Positions 28,192 to 36,326 of a stretch of 64,000 nt of DNA are shown here, one piece after another (within the stretch, counting starts at the first letter, position 1; each line of letters starts with the position of its first letter). The stretch is from FEN-1279 sp964400285. Its GTDB lineage: Bacteria; Bacteroidota; Ignavibacteria; Tepidaquicellales; Tepidaquicellaceae. Location: assembly GCA_964400285.1 (NCBI GenBank), contig CAYNTK010000008.1, positions 62,001 through 126,000 of the forward strand, given 5' to 3'. The notes under the pieces were generated by a model, which saw nothing but the letters and a program-made list of their open reading frames with translations, was not told where the DNA came from and did no database searches. Position numbers and translations under genes: made by a program.

Positions 28192-28679
28192 GTAAAGTAA
28201 TTATAATAATTGTTTTTTTAATTATTCCTTTAGCCTTAAAGTCGCAAGAAATTGGAAAGAAAGCACCGGATTTTACAGGTAAAACGTTCGAAGGTGATAA
28301 AATAAAACTTTCAAATTACGAAGGTAAAATTACACTTATTGACGTTTGGGCAAGCTGGTGTAAACCTTGTAAAGAAGAATTTCCGTTTTTAATAGAATTA
28401 TATAATAAATATTCGGATAAAGATTTTACAATACTTGCAGTTAATATAGATGAAGAAAAACAGAATGCGAAAAAGTTTTTGAAGGGGTTGAATAAAGAAA
28501 TCCCTTTTACAATCATTTTTGATTCCGAAGCAAAAATACCTTTGTTATATAAAATAGAAGCAATTCCAACAACTTATATTTTAGATAAAAAAGGAATTAT
28601 TAGATATTTTCATCTTGGATTTATGGAAAGCGAAAAAGAAAAATTTAAAAACGAAATTGAAACATTAATTAATGAATAA
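28188..28679 (+). CDS. TlpA/ResA-like exported thioredoxin
   Basis: 163 residues with a signal peptide or anchor (SKVIIIIVFLIIPLALKS). AhpC-TSA/redoxin fold: IGKKAPDFTGKTFEGDKIKLSNYEGK, then the active site WASWCKPCKEEFP (CXXC) and the cis-proline region EAIPTTYILDKKG. Such proteins reduce disulfides in the envelope, including apocytochrome CXXCH motifs before haem attachment. That fits the CXXCH lipoprotein encoded immediately upstream with a 4-base overlap and the cysteine-rich products downstream. Confidence 0.9.
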   Translation: MSKVIIIIVFLIIPLALKSQEIGKKAPDFTGKTFEGDKIKLSNYEGKITLIDVWASWCKPCKEEFPFLIELYNKYSDKDFTILAVNIDEEKQNAKKFLKGLNKEIPFTIIFDSEAKIPLLYKIEAIPTTYILDKKGIIRYFHLGFMESEKEKFKNEIETLINE

Positions 28680-28682
28680 AAA

Positions 28683-28895
28683 TTGAAATATATTTATTTC
28701 TTAATATTATTTCTTTTTATTTTAACTCCGGGTTGTGTGGTCGTTCAACCATGGGAACGTGAAAAACTTTCCGACCCGAATATGATGTTCGATGAAAACC
28801 CTATTCAAAAAGGGAATAAAGAACATTACATTAATATTCGTGAGGGCTCTGAAGGCGGAACAGGCTCACAGGGCGGAGGTTGCGGCTGTGGGTAA
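28683..28895 (+). CDS. DUF4266 small lipoprotein with Gly/Cys-rich C-terminus
   Basis: 70 residues, TTG start at 28683. Lipobox LTPGC, then the DUF4266 hallmark PWEREKLSDPNMMFDEN, a HYINIREGSEGGTGS stretch and the terminal GGGCGCG. The family is short, exported and found beside DUF3570 barrels, as here. Its function has not been established to my knowledge. The glycine-rich tail with two cysteines may bind a metal or cofactor, but that is a guess. It overlaps the DUF3570 start by 8 bases. Confidence 0.88.
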   Translation: MKYIYFLILFLFILTPGCVVVQPWEREKLSDPNMMFDENPIQKGNKEHYINIREGSEGGTGSQGGGCGCG

Positions 28896-30030
28896 AAACA
28901 TTTTGTTAATATTACTGATTTTTTACCCGATATTTTTATTTTCTCAGCAGGAAAAATCTGACGAGATACAGGTTAACTTTAATTCTTATTTCGATAATTT
29001 CAGATTATATGTAATTTATCCTTCTATTAATATTGTAAAAAGCATCGATGAAAACACAAGCATAACCGGCTCTTATCTTGTTGATGCGATTAGTTCGGCT
29101 TCGATGAAAATGATATTTAGAGTTGATGGTGTTACTTCTGCAACGAATAAAATAGAAGGTGGTGCAGATGATTTTCCTGACGAATTAAGACACCAGATAA
29201 ATCTTGGAGTTGTGAGAAATTTTTCCGATATTACTGTATCGACAGACGGTATGTACAGCACAGAGCACGATTATTCATCGAAGACTATTGCAATGAATAT
29301 TTCAGTCCCTTTAGCTAAAAAGAATACTACTCTTTCACTTGGTTTATCCGGTAGCTGGGACAAAGTTTTTCCGCAAAATAAGTTCTGGATAAAAGACAGA
29401 AATACATTATCATTGAATTTTGGGATTACACAGATATTATCAAAAAAAATTGTTTCTCAATTTGATTTTTCTTTAATTAATGTTGATGGATATATGTCCG
29501 ATGGGCATCAGGTTGTGAGGATAATAGAAGGATTTAATTTAAGAATAATCGAACCGATTTTACCCGAGAAAAGAATTAGAAAAGCTTTAGGTATAAGAAC
29601 AAATTTCGGAATAACAAAGAGTTCAACAATATTGATAGGATACAGATTTTACTGGGATACTTGGGATATCAGGTCGAATACGATAGATATGGAATACAAA
29701 ACACATTTGAACGATAACTTTAATTTAATTTTGGGTTACAGACAGTATTACCAGACTAAAGCATACTTTTTCAAAGGAACTTATTTGCAATCCGAACCTT
29801 TAATGGGGGTTGACAGTAAACTTAATTCTGGGTATTCAAACGATTTATCTTTAAGTCTATCTTTTAAAGGAAATAAAAATTATAAGTTTCCTCTATTAAA
29901 TAATGAGAAGATTACTTTACAGGGTAGCTTTGGTGTATATCACAGGCATACAGATTCACCCGATTGGGTAATGAGGTTGAAAGATCTATATGCTTATTTA
30001 ATTTCAATAGGATTTAAAATTTTAATTTAA
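28888..30030 (+). CDS. DUF3570 outer-membrane barrel-like protein
   Basis: About 380 residues from the GTG at 28888, chosen because it starts a good signal peptide (GKNILLILLIFYPIFLFSQ) and overlaps the DUF4266 stop by 8 bases. The frame is open back to an ATG at 28792, but that would put 32 non-signal residues first. Alternating hydrophobic strands through the length suggest a beta-barrel. Two segments near the N-terminus, DAISSAS (66-72) and DGVTSAT (80-86), resemble the ApbE flavin-attachment motif (Dxx(S/T)GAT). An apbE gene lies in the same operon, so it could carry covalent FMN. Function is unproven. Confidence 0.85.
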   Translation: MGKNILLILLIFYPIFLFSQQEKSDEIQVNFNSYFDNFRLYVIYPSINIVKSIDENTSITGSYLVDAISSASMKMIFRVDGVTSATNKIEGGADDFPDELRHQINLGVVRNFSDITVSTDGMYSTEHDYSSKTIAMNISVPLAKKNTTLSLGLSGSWDKVFPQNKFWIKDRNTLSLNFGITQILSKKIVSQFDFSLINVDGYMSDGHQVVRIIEGFNLRIIEPILPEKRIRKALGIRTNFGITKSSTILIGYRFYWDTWDIRSNTIDMEYKTHLNDNFNLILGYRQYYQTKAYFFKGTYLQSEPLMGVDSKLNSGYSNDLSLSLSFKGNKNYKFPLLNNEKITLQGSFGVYHRHTDSPDWVMRLKDLYAYLISIGFKILI

Positions 30031-30036
30031 AATAAT

Positions 30037-30672
30037 ATGGAAAGAAGAGAATTTTTAAAGGCTTCAGGTTTATTTTTAGCAGCAGGGATGATACTCCCGA
30101 AGGTAGCAAAATCAATGCTGAATTCTCCTTTTGGTACAGAAAATTTTTCTCTGGAGGTAATAACGGATAATCCTGAATATGCAATCAGATTGCTTGAGGA
30201 TTTTATTAAAGACGGAAACGTAGGAAATGGAAATTTTAATTACTCGGAATTTCCGATGCTAAACGACACGATGGGTGACCTTGTCTTTATAAAAGATAAT
30301 GAACTTATTGATTATACTAAATCGGATGATGATTTAAGCTTTAGCTTAAGAGAAATCAGAAGTAAATTAAATCTTCCTTCTACTATATCTAATCCTGTCA
30401 GGGTAAGACTATTTAGAAATTTGGGAAAAGAAGTAAAGAAGATATTTATTGTGCAAAACGGAAAAATAATTTCTAAATTAAATTTAGGTGAATCAAATAT
30501 TCATACATTTTATGGAAAATCGGGTAAATTAATACTTGATGTAAATAATGGAGGAGCAAAAGTGAAAGATGTTGAATGTAAACACAAGATTTGTAAGCAA
30601 ATGAGTTCAATTAAAAAACAGGGTGATTATATAACCTGCATTCCTAATGGATTACATATTTTTGCAGAATAG
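30037..30672 (+). CDS. Exported NusG domain II protein with Tat-like signal
   Basis: 211 residues. The N-terminus ERREFLKASGLFLAAGM looks like a twin-arginine signal. The middle (about 35-140) is unrecognised. The C-terminal part (about 148-211) matches the NusG_II domain, with FYGKSGKLILDV, VECKHKICKQMSS and YITCIPNGLHI, containing three conserved cysteines. NusG_II domain proteins of this kind are exported and often sit beside flavin-transfer or electron-transport genes; the cysteine set suggests metal or redox binding. It overlaps apbE by 26 bases. Confidence 0.8.
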   Translation: MERREFLKASGLFLAAGMILPKVAKSMLNSPFGTENFSLEVITDNPEYAIRLLEDFIKDGNVGNGNFNYSEFPMLNDTMGDLVFIKDNELIDYTKSDDDLSFSLREIRSKLNLPSTISNPVRVRLFRNLGKEVKKIFIVQNGKIISKLNLGESNIHTFYGKSGKLILDVNNGGAKVKDVECKHKICKQMSSIKKQGDYITCIPNGLHIFAE

Positions 30673-31708
30673 AAAAAATATTTTTTTAAAAAGAGGTGTT
30701 ACAAAAGCAGTAAGAATATTATTGTTAGTTGTAACACTTTTTTATTTTAATTCTTACGCTCAGAATGATGAAATTAAATTCGAAATGTCTGCAAGCAAGT
30801 ATTTAATGGGTACGCTTTTCGAAATTATTACTGTGCATACCAGCATTGATTCAGGGAAAAAAGCAATGTATTATGCTTTGAAGGAAGTAGAAAGAATTGA
30901 ATGTGTTATGAGTAACTATAAAGACTCTTCAGAAATAAGCTATGTTAATAAAAACGCTTTTTTCAAACCTGTTAAAGTAAGTGCGGAGTTATTCGGAATA
31001 ATAGAAAGAAGCATTGAATACTCAAATAAGTATGACGGATATTTCGATATAACCGTTGGACCACTCACGAATTACTGGGGATTTAATTCAGACCACCCCA
31101 TTAAAACAGAACCTGATAAAAATAAAATTAAAAACCTTCTTGAATTTGTAGGATACAAATATTTAAAATTAAATTACGAAGATTCGACCATCTCCTTTAC
31201 AAAAAATGGTGTTGAAATTGACTTAGGTGGTATTGCAAAAGGATATGCTCTTGATAGGGCAGTTGAGATTTTAAGAAAAATGGGTGTAAATGACTTTCTA
31301 ATCAGCGGAGGCGGAGATATATATGCAAGCGGCAGGAAAGCTGACGGGAAAAAATGGGTGGTAGGAATAAAAGACCCGAGGAATAATGAAAATCTGGTTG
31401 CTACAATGGAAGTAGAAAATACCGGAGTGTGCACGAGCGGGGATTATGAGAGGTTTGAGATAATTAACGGGAAAAGGTATCATCATATTTTCAATCCAAA
31501 GACGGGATTTCCTGCTCCCGGTTCGCAGAGTTCGACTGTTGTAACAGATAAATGTGAAGAAGGTGTTGTTCTATCCAAACTATTATTTATAAGGGGTGAA
31601 AATTACAGAAACTTTTTAAACGGCATGCCTTATTACGAAATATCAAGTGATGGCTATGTTATCTTCAACGAGGTGATGGAAAAGATGTTGAAAGAAATTA
31701 AAAAGTAA
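30647..31708 (+). CDS. apbE: ApbE-like FAD:protein FMN transferase, altered metal motif
   Basis: 353 residues with an N-terminal signal or anchor (AVRILLLVVTLFYFNSYAQ). Family motifs present: YLMGTLFEI, DLGGIAKGYALDRA, ISGGGDIYASGR, TSGDYERF and HHIFNPKTGFP. ApbE enzymes move FMN from FAD onto Thr/Ser of exported proteins. The C-terminal motif, normally close to ADALSTALF, reads GVVLSKLLF here (306-314), so the Asp and Thr that bind metal in studied ApbE/Ftp proteins are replaced by V307 and K311. The start is uncertain: ATG at 30647 or TTG at 30662. Last gene of the redox operon. Activity should not be assumed. Confidence 0.85.
   Translation: MDYIFLQNRKNIFLKRGVTKAVRILLLVVTLFYFNSYAQNDEIKFEMSASKYLMGTLFEIITVHTSIDSGKKAMYYALKEVERIECVMSNYKDSSEISYVNKNAFFKPVKVSAELFGIIERSIEYSNKYDGYFDITVGPLTNYWGFNSDHPIKTEPDKNKIKNLLEFVGYKYLKLNYEDSTISFTKNGVEIDLGGIAKGYALDRAVEILRKMGVNDFLISGGGDIYASGRKADGKKWVVGIKDPRNNENLVATMEVENTGVCTSGDYERFEIINGKRYHHIFNPKTGFPAPGSQSSTVVTDKCEEGVVLSKLLFIRGENYRNFLNGMPYYEISSDGYVIFNEVMEKMLKEIKK
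30688..30743 (+). promoter_or_regulatory. Hairpin plus T-run inside the start of apbE
   Basis: GTGTTAC (30696-30702) pairs with GTAACAC (30731-30737), with flanking AAAAA/TTTTTT extending the stem, and is directly followed by six T. It has the shape of a terminator, yet lies in the apbE signal-peptide codons, so it may attenuate apbE relative to the upstream genes. The 28-base loop makes it weaker than a normal terminator. Confidence 0.35.
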
Positions 31709-31843
31709 TATATCGAGTCTTAAAAAATTTTAACTTTCATATTTTATTAATGATTCATAAAAAAGATTGAAATTTCACTTGATATATAAAATTATTCTTT
31801 TTATTTTCATCCATCGTTCTTTTTAAAATAAAAGGAGAAACTA

Positions 31844-32470
31844 ATGTTGAAAATGGGAAAACTTTGGTTATTATCCACACTGCTTCTCGTGAGCTTTTCG
31901 ATAATGACCGGTTGTTCCGGTAGCTATGAACTCTCCCATAATGATAGTAAGAAAAAAGATGTTAATGGATACAAAAATAAGAACACTGTAACCACTAGCA
32001 CCTTATCTCAAAAGACTTCCTTATCAGAAGTTCATCTTGAATCATTATCGAGTTCCATAGCCGGTTTCAATACACCAACTGATCTCAATATCATTAAAGA
32101 TAGAGACCAGGTAATGTATAAAGTTATTGAATATCTCGACACTCGCTATTTGTGGGGTGGGACTACAAAACGAGGTATTGATTGTTCAGGTTTCGTACAG
32201 GCAGTAATGTATCAGGCGCTCGGTATTTCATTACCGAGGACATCAAGTGAACAGGCAAATGTAGGAACAGATGTACAAATTAGTGATTTAAAATTCGGTG
32301 ATTTGCTTTTCTTCGATACAAGAGGTAAAGGAAGAGTATCTCACGTAGGGATTTATTTAGGGGATGGTTACTTCGTTCATTCTGGTTCAAAAACCGGAGT
32401 CGCAGTAGCATCACTTGAATCAGAATTTTATTCAAGAGTTTTTTTAAAAGCAAAAAGAGTTCTTGAATAA
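31844..32470 (+). CDS. NlpC/P60 lipoprotein peptidoglycan endopeptidase
   Basis: 208 residues. A good AAAGGAG ribosome site precedes the ATG. Lipoprotein signal ending MTGC, a low-complexity linker (about 25-85), then an NlpC/P60 domain with the catalytic cysteine C114 in GIDCSGFVQ, histidine H167 in VSHVGIYLG, and FVHSGSKTGV. Predicted to cut peptide stems of peptidoglycan at the outer-membrane face. A stand-alone gene ended by a strong terminator at 32491-32529. Confidence 0.94.
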   Translation: MLKMGKLWLLSTLLLVSFSIMTGCSGSYELSHNDSKKKDVNGYKNKNTVTTSTLSQKTSLSEVHLESLSSSIAGFNTPTDLNIIKDRDQVMYKVIEYLDTRYLWGGTTKRGIDCSGFVQAVMYQALGISLPRTSSEQANVGTDVQISDLKFGDLLFFDTRGKGRVSHVGIYLGDGYFVHSGSKTGVAVASLESEFYSRVFLKAKRVLE

Positions 32471-32490
32471 ACAAAAAGAATTTTAAATTC

Positions 32491-32529
32491 AAAATCTCGG
32501 CTACTAAATGGTAACCGAGATTTTTTTTT
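32491..32529 (+). terminator. Rho-independent terminator after the NlpC/P60 gene
   Basis: AAAATCTCGG (32491-32500) pairs with CCGAGATTTT (32515-32524), the stem continuing inward through TAC/GTA with one mismatch, and followed by a run of T. Confidence 0.88.
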
Positions 32530-32585
32530 GTGTAATAATAAATGATTACTTTGTTTAAATTTCATTAATTATATGGAATAAGATT

Positions 32586-33719
32586 TTGAGTAATGGAAGT
32601 AAATTAAAATATTTATATTTTCTTACAAAGGTAAAAAATCTCGGAAATATCAGAGTTAGAAATATAATATCTTATTTTAATAATTTAGATGAAAAAGTTA
32701 TATTCGATTTTGATGCTTTAAAAAAGATTGATGGTATTAATGAAAGTATTGCAGGGAATATTATAAATGCAAAGAAGGATTTTTCAAAGATAGAAAAAGA
32801 ATTCGATAAGATATTAGAATTTTCTGAAAAAAATGGGATTAAAATAATAAGTTTTTTAGATGAAGAGTTCCCTGTGAATCTAAAAAATATATATGATGCG
32901 CCTATAATTTTATATTGCAAAGGGAATTTAAGTGAATATGATACTTATTCGATGTGTGTTGTAGGGACAAGATATCCCTCTGAGTATGGTAAGAATGTTT
33001 GCGAGAAAATTGTTGAAGAACTTTCATATAATAAAATTCCGATAATAAGCGGAATGGCAAGAGGTATAGATTCTATTGCCCATCGAACAGCTTTAAAAAA
33101 TAATAATATAACTTATGCAGTGTTGGGATGCGGGATAGATATTATATACCCACCGGATAATAAAAAATTGTATTATGAAATAGTTGAAAAGGGAGCATTG
33201 TTATCCGAATTTGATTTAGGAACAGGACCTGATAAAGTTAACTTTCCTAAAAGGAACAGAATAATTAGCGGAATCGCAATAGGAACTTTGATTGTTGAAA
33301 CTGGATTAAGAGGAGGTTCTTTAATTACAGCAGAGTTTGCATTAGACCAAAATAAAGAAGTTTTTGCAATTCCCGGTTATATATATTCAAAGAAATCGGA
33401 AGGATGTAATAATTTAATTAAAAAAGGACAGGCAAAACTTGTTGATTCAGTCGAAGATATTTTTTCAGAATTGAATTACAAATTAGATGGATTTTTAAAA
33501 AAAGATGTCGTAAACTTAAAGGAGGCAGAAAAAAAGACAGTCGAAATGAACTTGTTCGAAAAAAGCATAATGGATATTTTAAGCAGCGAACCAAAACATA
33601 TAGATGAAATAAATTTATTAACTGGATTTAGTATTTCAGATTGTCTTGTTAATCTTTTGTCGCTTGAATTTAAAGGTTTAATAAAACAATTACCGGGAAA
33701 ATATTTTATAACAATTTGA
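32586..33719 (+). CDS. dprA: DNA-processing protein DprA
   Basis: 377 residues, TTG start at 32586. A helix-hairpin-helix-like N-terminus (about 1-70), the Rossmann-like DprA core with VVGTRYPSEYG, ISGMARGIDSIAH, GCGIDIIYPP, FPKRNRIISG and ETGLRGGSLITAEFAL, and a C-terminal winged-helix region (about 310-377). It loads RecA on incoming single-stranded DNA in transformation. It overlaps the next gene by 4 bases (TTGA). First gene of a six-gene operon with DUF3109, rpoN, hslV, hslU and a barrel protein. Confidence 0.95.
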   Translation: MSNGSKLKYLYFLTKVKNLGNIRVRNIISYFNNLDEKVIFDFDALKKIDGINESIAGNIINAKKDFSKIEKEFDKILEFSEKNGIKIISFLDEEFPVNLKNIYDAPIILYCKGNLSEYDTYSMCVVGTRYPSEYGKNVCEKIVEELSYNKIPIISGMARGIDSIAHRTALKNNNITYAVLGCGIDIIYPPDNKKLYYEIVEKGALLSEFDLGTGPDKVNFPKRNRIISGIAIGTLIVETGLRGGSLITAEFALDQNKEVFAIPGYIYSKKSEGCNNLIKKGQAKLVDSVEDIFSELNYKLDGFLKKDVVNLKEAEKKTVEMNLFEKSIMDILSSEPKHIDEINLLTGFSISDCLVNLLSLEFKGLIKQLPGKYFITI

Positions 33720-34276
33720 TATATAATAATACAAAATATTTTATTGATGATAGGATATTAACAAAAGATTTTTTCTGTGATTTGTCATTATGCAAAGGTG
33801 GTTGTTGCTCAATAAAGAGTAAATACGGGGCACCATTGAAAGAGGAAGAAATAGAAATTATAAAAGAAATTTTAGAAAAAATTAAAATATATATATCCGA
33901 TAGAAATTTTAAAGTGATAAAAGAAAGGGATTTTTATTTCAGAGAAGGTGAAAAAATCTACCTAAATAATGTCAATGATGAAGATTGCGTTTTTTCGTAT
34001 ATTACAGAGGGAATGACAAAATGTGTTTTTGAAAAGGCCTATTTATTGGGAGAGATAAATTTTAAAAAGCCGATATCTTGTGAACTTTTTCCGATACGAG
34101 TATATGGAGAAGATAAAAATATTTTAAGATTCGAGATGATGAATGAATGTGCAGATGCAGTATTAAAGGGGAGTGAAATGAAAACGAAAGTATGTGAATT
34201 TGTAAAACATGCTCTTGAGAGGGCTTATGGAAGAGAATTTTATATGAATTTAATAAATTTAATAAAAGAAAAATAG
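33716..34276 (+). CDS. DUF3109 family cysteine-rich protein
   Basis: 186 residues, TTG start overlapping the dprA stop. Family signatures: FCDLSLCKGGCC, GAPLKEEE, DCVFSYITEG, CVFEKAYLLG and FKKPISCELFPIRV. The regular cysteines suggest a metal site, as in the related YkgJ-type zinc or iron-sulfur cluster proteins. No experimental role is known to me. Common in Bacteroidota. It lies between dprA and rpoN with 7 bases to the latter. Confidence 0.9.
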   Translation: MIYNNTKYFIDDRILTKDFFCDLSLCKGGCCSIKSKYGAPLKEEEIEIIKEILEKIKIYISDRNFKVIKERDFYFREGEKIYLNNVNDEDCVFSYITEGMTKCVFEKAYLLGEINFKKPISCELFPIRVYGEDKNILRFEMMNECADAVLKGSEMKTKVCEFVKHALERAYGREFYMNLINLIKEK

Positions 34277-34283
34277 TTTACCG

Positions 34284-35732
34284 ATGCTAAAGCAAACGCA
34301 GTCACAAAAATTGCTGCAGAAGACATTACCGCAGATTATTCAAAAGCAGAGTTTGCTTGCTGTTCCGATTTTGTCGATTGAGCAAATGGTAAGGCAGGAA
34401 ATGGAACAAAATCCTTTTCTCGAAGAAGTTGACGAATACACTGATGAACAGGAATTAGATAAAGATACAATAGAAGATGTTGATGAGAATGATAAAAAAG
34501 ATGAGGAGTTTGATGTAGATGATTTTGCAAACTCTGAGATAGATGGATATAAAACAGAGGATTATGAAAACACACAAAAAGCAATTAATTATGAAAATAT
34601 CTGGAGAAGTAAATATACTTTAACGGATAGTCTTTTGTCTCAATTACATCTATCAGGATTATATAATTCTGATGTATTTATCGGAGAAATAATTATCGGA
34701 AATATAGATGATGAAGGATATATTAGAGAAACAAATGAAGAATTACTAGAAGATATAAATAGGCAAAAGGTTGGAACTGAATACGAAAATGAGAATTTTG
34801 AGATAAAAGATATTGAAAGAGTGATATCAGAAATACAAACATTTGACCCACCAGGAATAGCATCAAGAAATCTTCGTGAATGCTTATTAAAACAGATAGA
34901 GCAAATGCAAAATGATGAAAAAATTAAGATGCTTGCCAAAAGGGTTTTGAGTGAGTTTTTTGAAGAATTCAGATTAAAAAATTATGAAAAATTAATGAAG
35001 GACCTCGGTGTTGAGATTGAAGTGATTAATAAAATCTTTGAAATAATTTCAAAATTAAATCCTAAACCCGGATATATCGATGATTCTTCAGATAATCATT
35101 ATATTTATCCCGATTTAATAGTAAGGAATGAAGATGGTGAATATAAAATTGAAATTAACGATAGGAATGTGCCAGTATTAAGATTGAGTAAGGCATACCG
35201 AGATTTAACTGAAAATTTAGGAAGAAAAGCAGATAAACACGCAAAAGAATTTATTAAAACAAATTATGAAAGGGCAAAATGGTTCATAGATGCAATTAAG
35301 TCGAGAAGACAAACAATGTTAAAGGTAATGGGTTCGATATTAAAAAGGCAAAAAGAATTTTTCGATAATATGGGTGAAAATCTTAAACCTATGTATGAGA
35401 AAGATGTAGCAGAAGATATTCAGATGGATATTTCAACTGTTAGTAGAACAGTTAGAGGGAAATATGTTCAAACGGATTTTGGAATATATGAGCTAAAATA
35501 TTTTTTCAGTAATTATTTAAAAACTGAAGAAGGTGATGATATATCTACAAAAGAAATTAAAGTGAAGATAAAAGAGATTATCGAAAACGAAAATCCTTAC
35601 AAACCATATAATGACGATGATTTAACAAGAGAATTAAATAAAATGGGATTTAAAATTGCAAGAAGAACGGTTGCGAAATATAGAGAAGCAATGAAAATTC
35701 CTAAAGCAAGATTAAGGAGAAAATTAAGATAA
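34284..35732 (+). CDS. rpoN: RNA polymerase sigma-54 factor
   Basis: 482 residues. Region I activator-interacting segment (QKLLQKTLPQIIQKQSLLAVP...MEQNPFLEE), an acidic region II (about 50-95), the core-binding domain (FDPPGIASRNLRECLLKQI), the helix-turn-helix part (DVAEDIQMDISTVSRTVRGKY) and the RpoN box ARRTVAKYREAMKIP close to the end. It reads -24/-12 promoters with AAA+ activators, none of which is encoded here. Its stop overlaps the hslV start by 1 base (TAATG). Confidence 0.95.
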   Translation: MLKQTQSQKLLQKTLPQIIQKQSLLAVPILSIEQMVRQEMEQNPFLEEVDEYTDEQELDKDTIEDVDENDKKDEEFDVDDFANSEIDGYKTEDYENTQKAINYENIWRSKYTLTDSLLSQLHLSGLYNSDVFIGEIIIGNIDDEGYIRETNEELLEDINRQKVGTEYENENFEIKDIERVISEIQTFDPPGIASRNLRECLLKQIEQMQNDEKIKMLAKRVLSEFFEEFRLKNYEKLMKDLGVEIEVINKIFEIISKLNPKPGYIDDSSDNHYIYPDLIVRNEDGEYKIEINDRNVPVLRLSKAYRDLTENLGRKADKHAKEFIKTNYERAKWFIDAIKSRRQTMLKVMGSILKRQKEFFDNMGENLKPMYEKDVAEDIQMDISTVSRTVRGKYVQTDFGIYELKYFFSNYLKTEEGDDISTKEIKVKIKEIIENENPYKPYNDDDLTRELNKMGFKIARRTVAKYREAMKIPKARLRRKLR

Positions 35733-36277
35733 TGAAGAAGAAAAAAAATTTACGTTCCACAACAGTAATAGGATTGATAAGAAATGGTAAAGCTGTAATT
35801 GGAAGCGATGGGCAGGTTACGATGGGGAATACAGTAATGAAACATACGGCAAAGAAGATAAGGAAATTATATAATAATAATGTTTTGGTTGGTTTTGCAG
35901 GAGCGACTTCTGATGCTTTTACATTATTCGAGAGATTTGAGGGAAAACTTGAACAATATAAAGGGAATTTATTACGGGCTGCAACTGAATTAGCAAAAGA
36001 TTGGCGGACGGACAAATATTTAAGAAGACTCGAAGCATTACTTGCAGTTGTAGATAAGGAGAGGGCAATAATTATTTCTGGAACAGGAGATGTGATAGAA
36101 CCGGATGATGGAATTGTAGCAATTGGCTCGGGAGGCCCTTATGCACTTTCAGCAGCAAGAGTATTAATGAAATATACTAAATTATCTGCAAAAGAGATTG
36201 TTCAGGAAGCATTAGGACAGGCATCAAATATTTGTATATATACTAATAATAATATTAACATTGAAGAACTAATATAA
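35732..36277 (+). CDS. hslV: ATP-dependent protease proteolytic subunit HslV
   Basis: 181 residues. The catalytic N-terminal threonine motif TTVIGLIRNGKAVIGSDGQVT follows a nine-residue basic leader (MKKKKNLRS), which must be removed to free the Thr. GNTVMKHTAKKIRKLY and VGFAGATSDAFTLFERFE are HslV signatures. Twelve subunits form the proteolytic core driven by HslU, the next gene. E. coli HslV has only the initiator Met before the Thr, so the longer leader is a small difference. Confidence 0.96.
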   Translation: MKKKKNLRSTTVIGLIRNGKAVIGSDGQVTMGNTVMKHTAKKIRKLYNNNVLVGFAGATSDAFTLFERFEGKLEQYKGNLLRAATELAKDWRTDKYLRRLEALLAVVDKERAIIISGTGDVIEPDDGIVAIGSGGPYALSAARVLMKYTKLSAKEIVQEALGQASNICIYTNNNINIEELI

Positions 36278-36326
36278 TTATTTTATTGATAGTTAGTAAT
36301 AATATTTAAAGGAAACAATATAAATA

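Noticed and set aside
28792..28887. N-terminal extension of DUF3570 from the ATG at 28792
   Set aside because: It would place 32 residues before the signal peptide and overlap most of the DUF4266 gene; the GTG at 28888 gives a normal exported protein.
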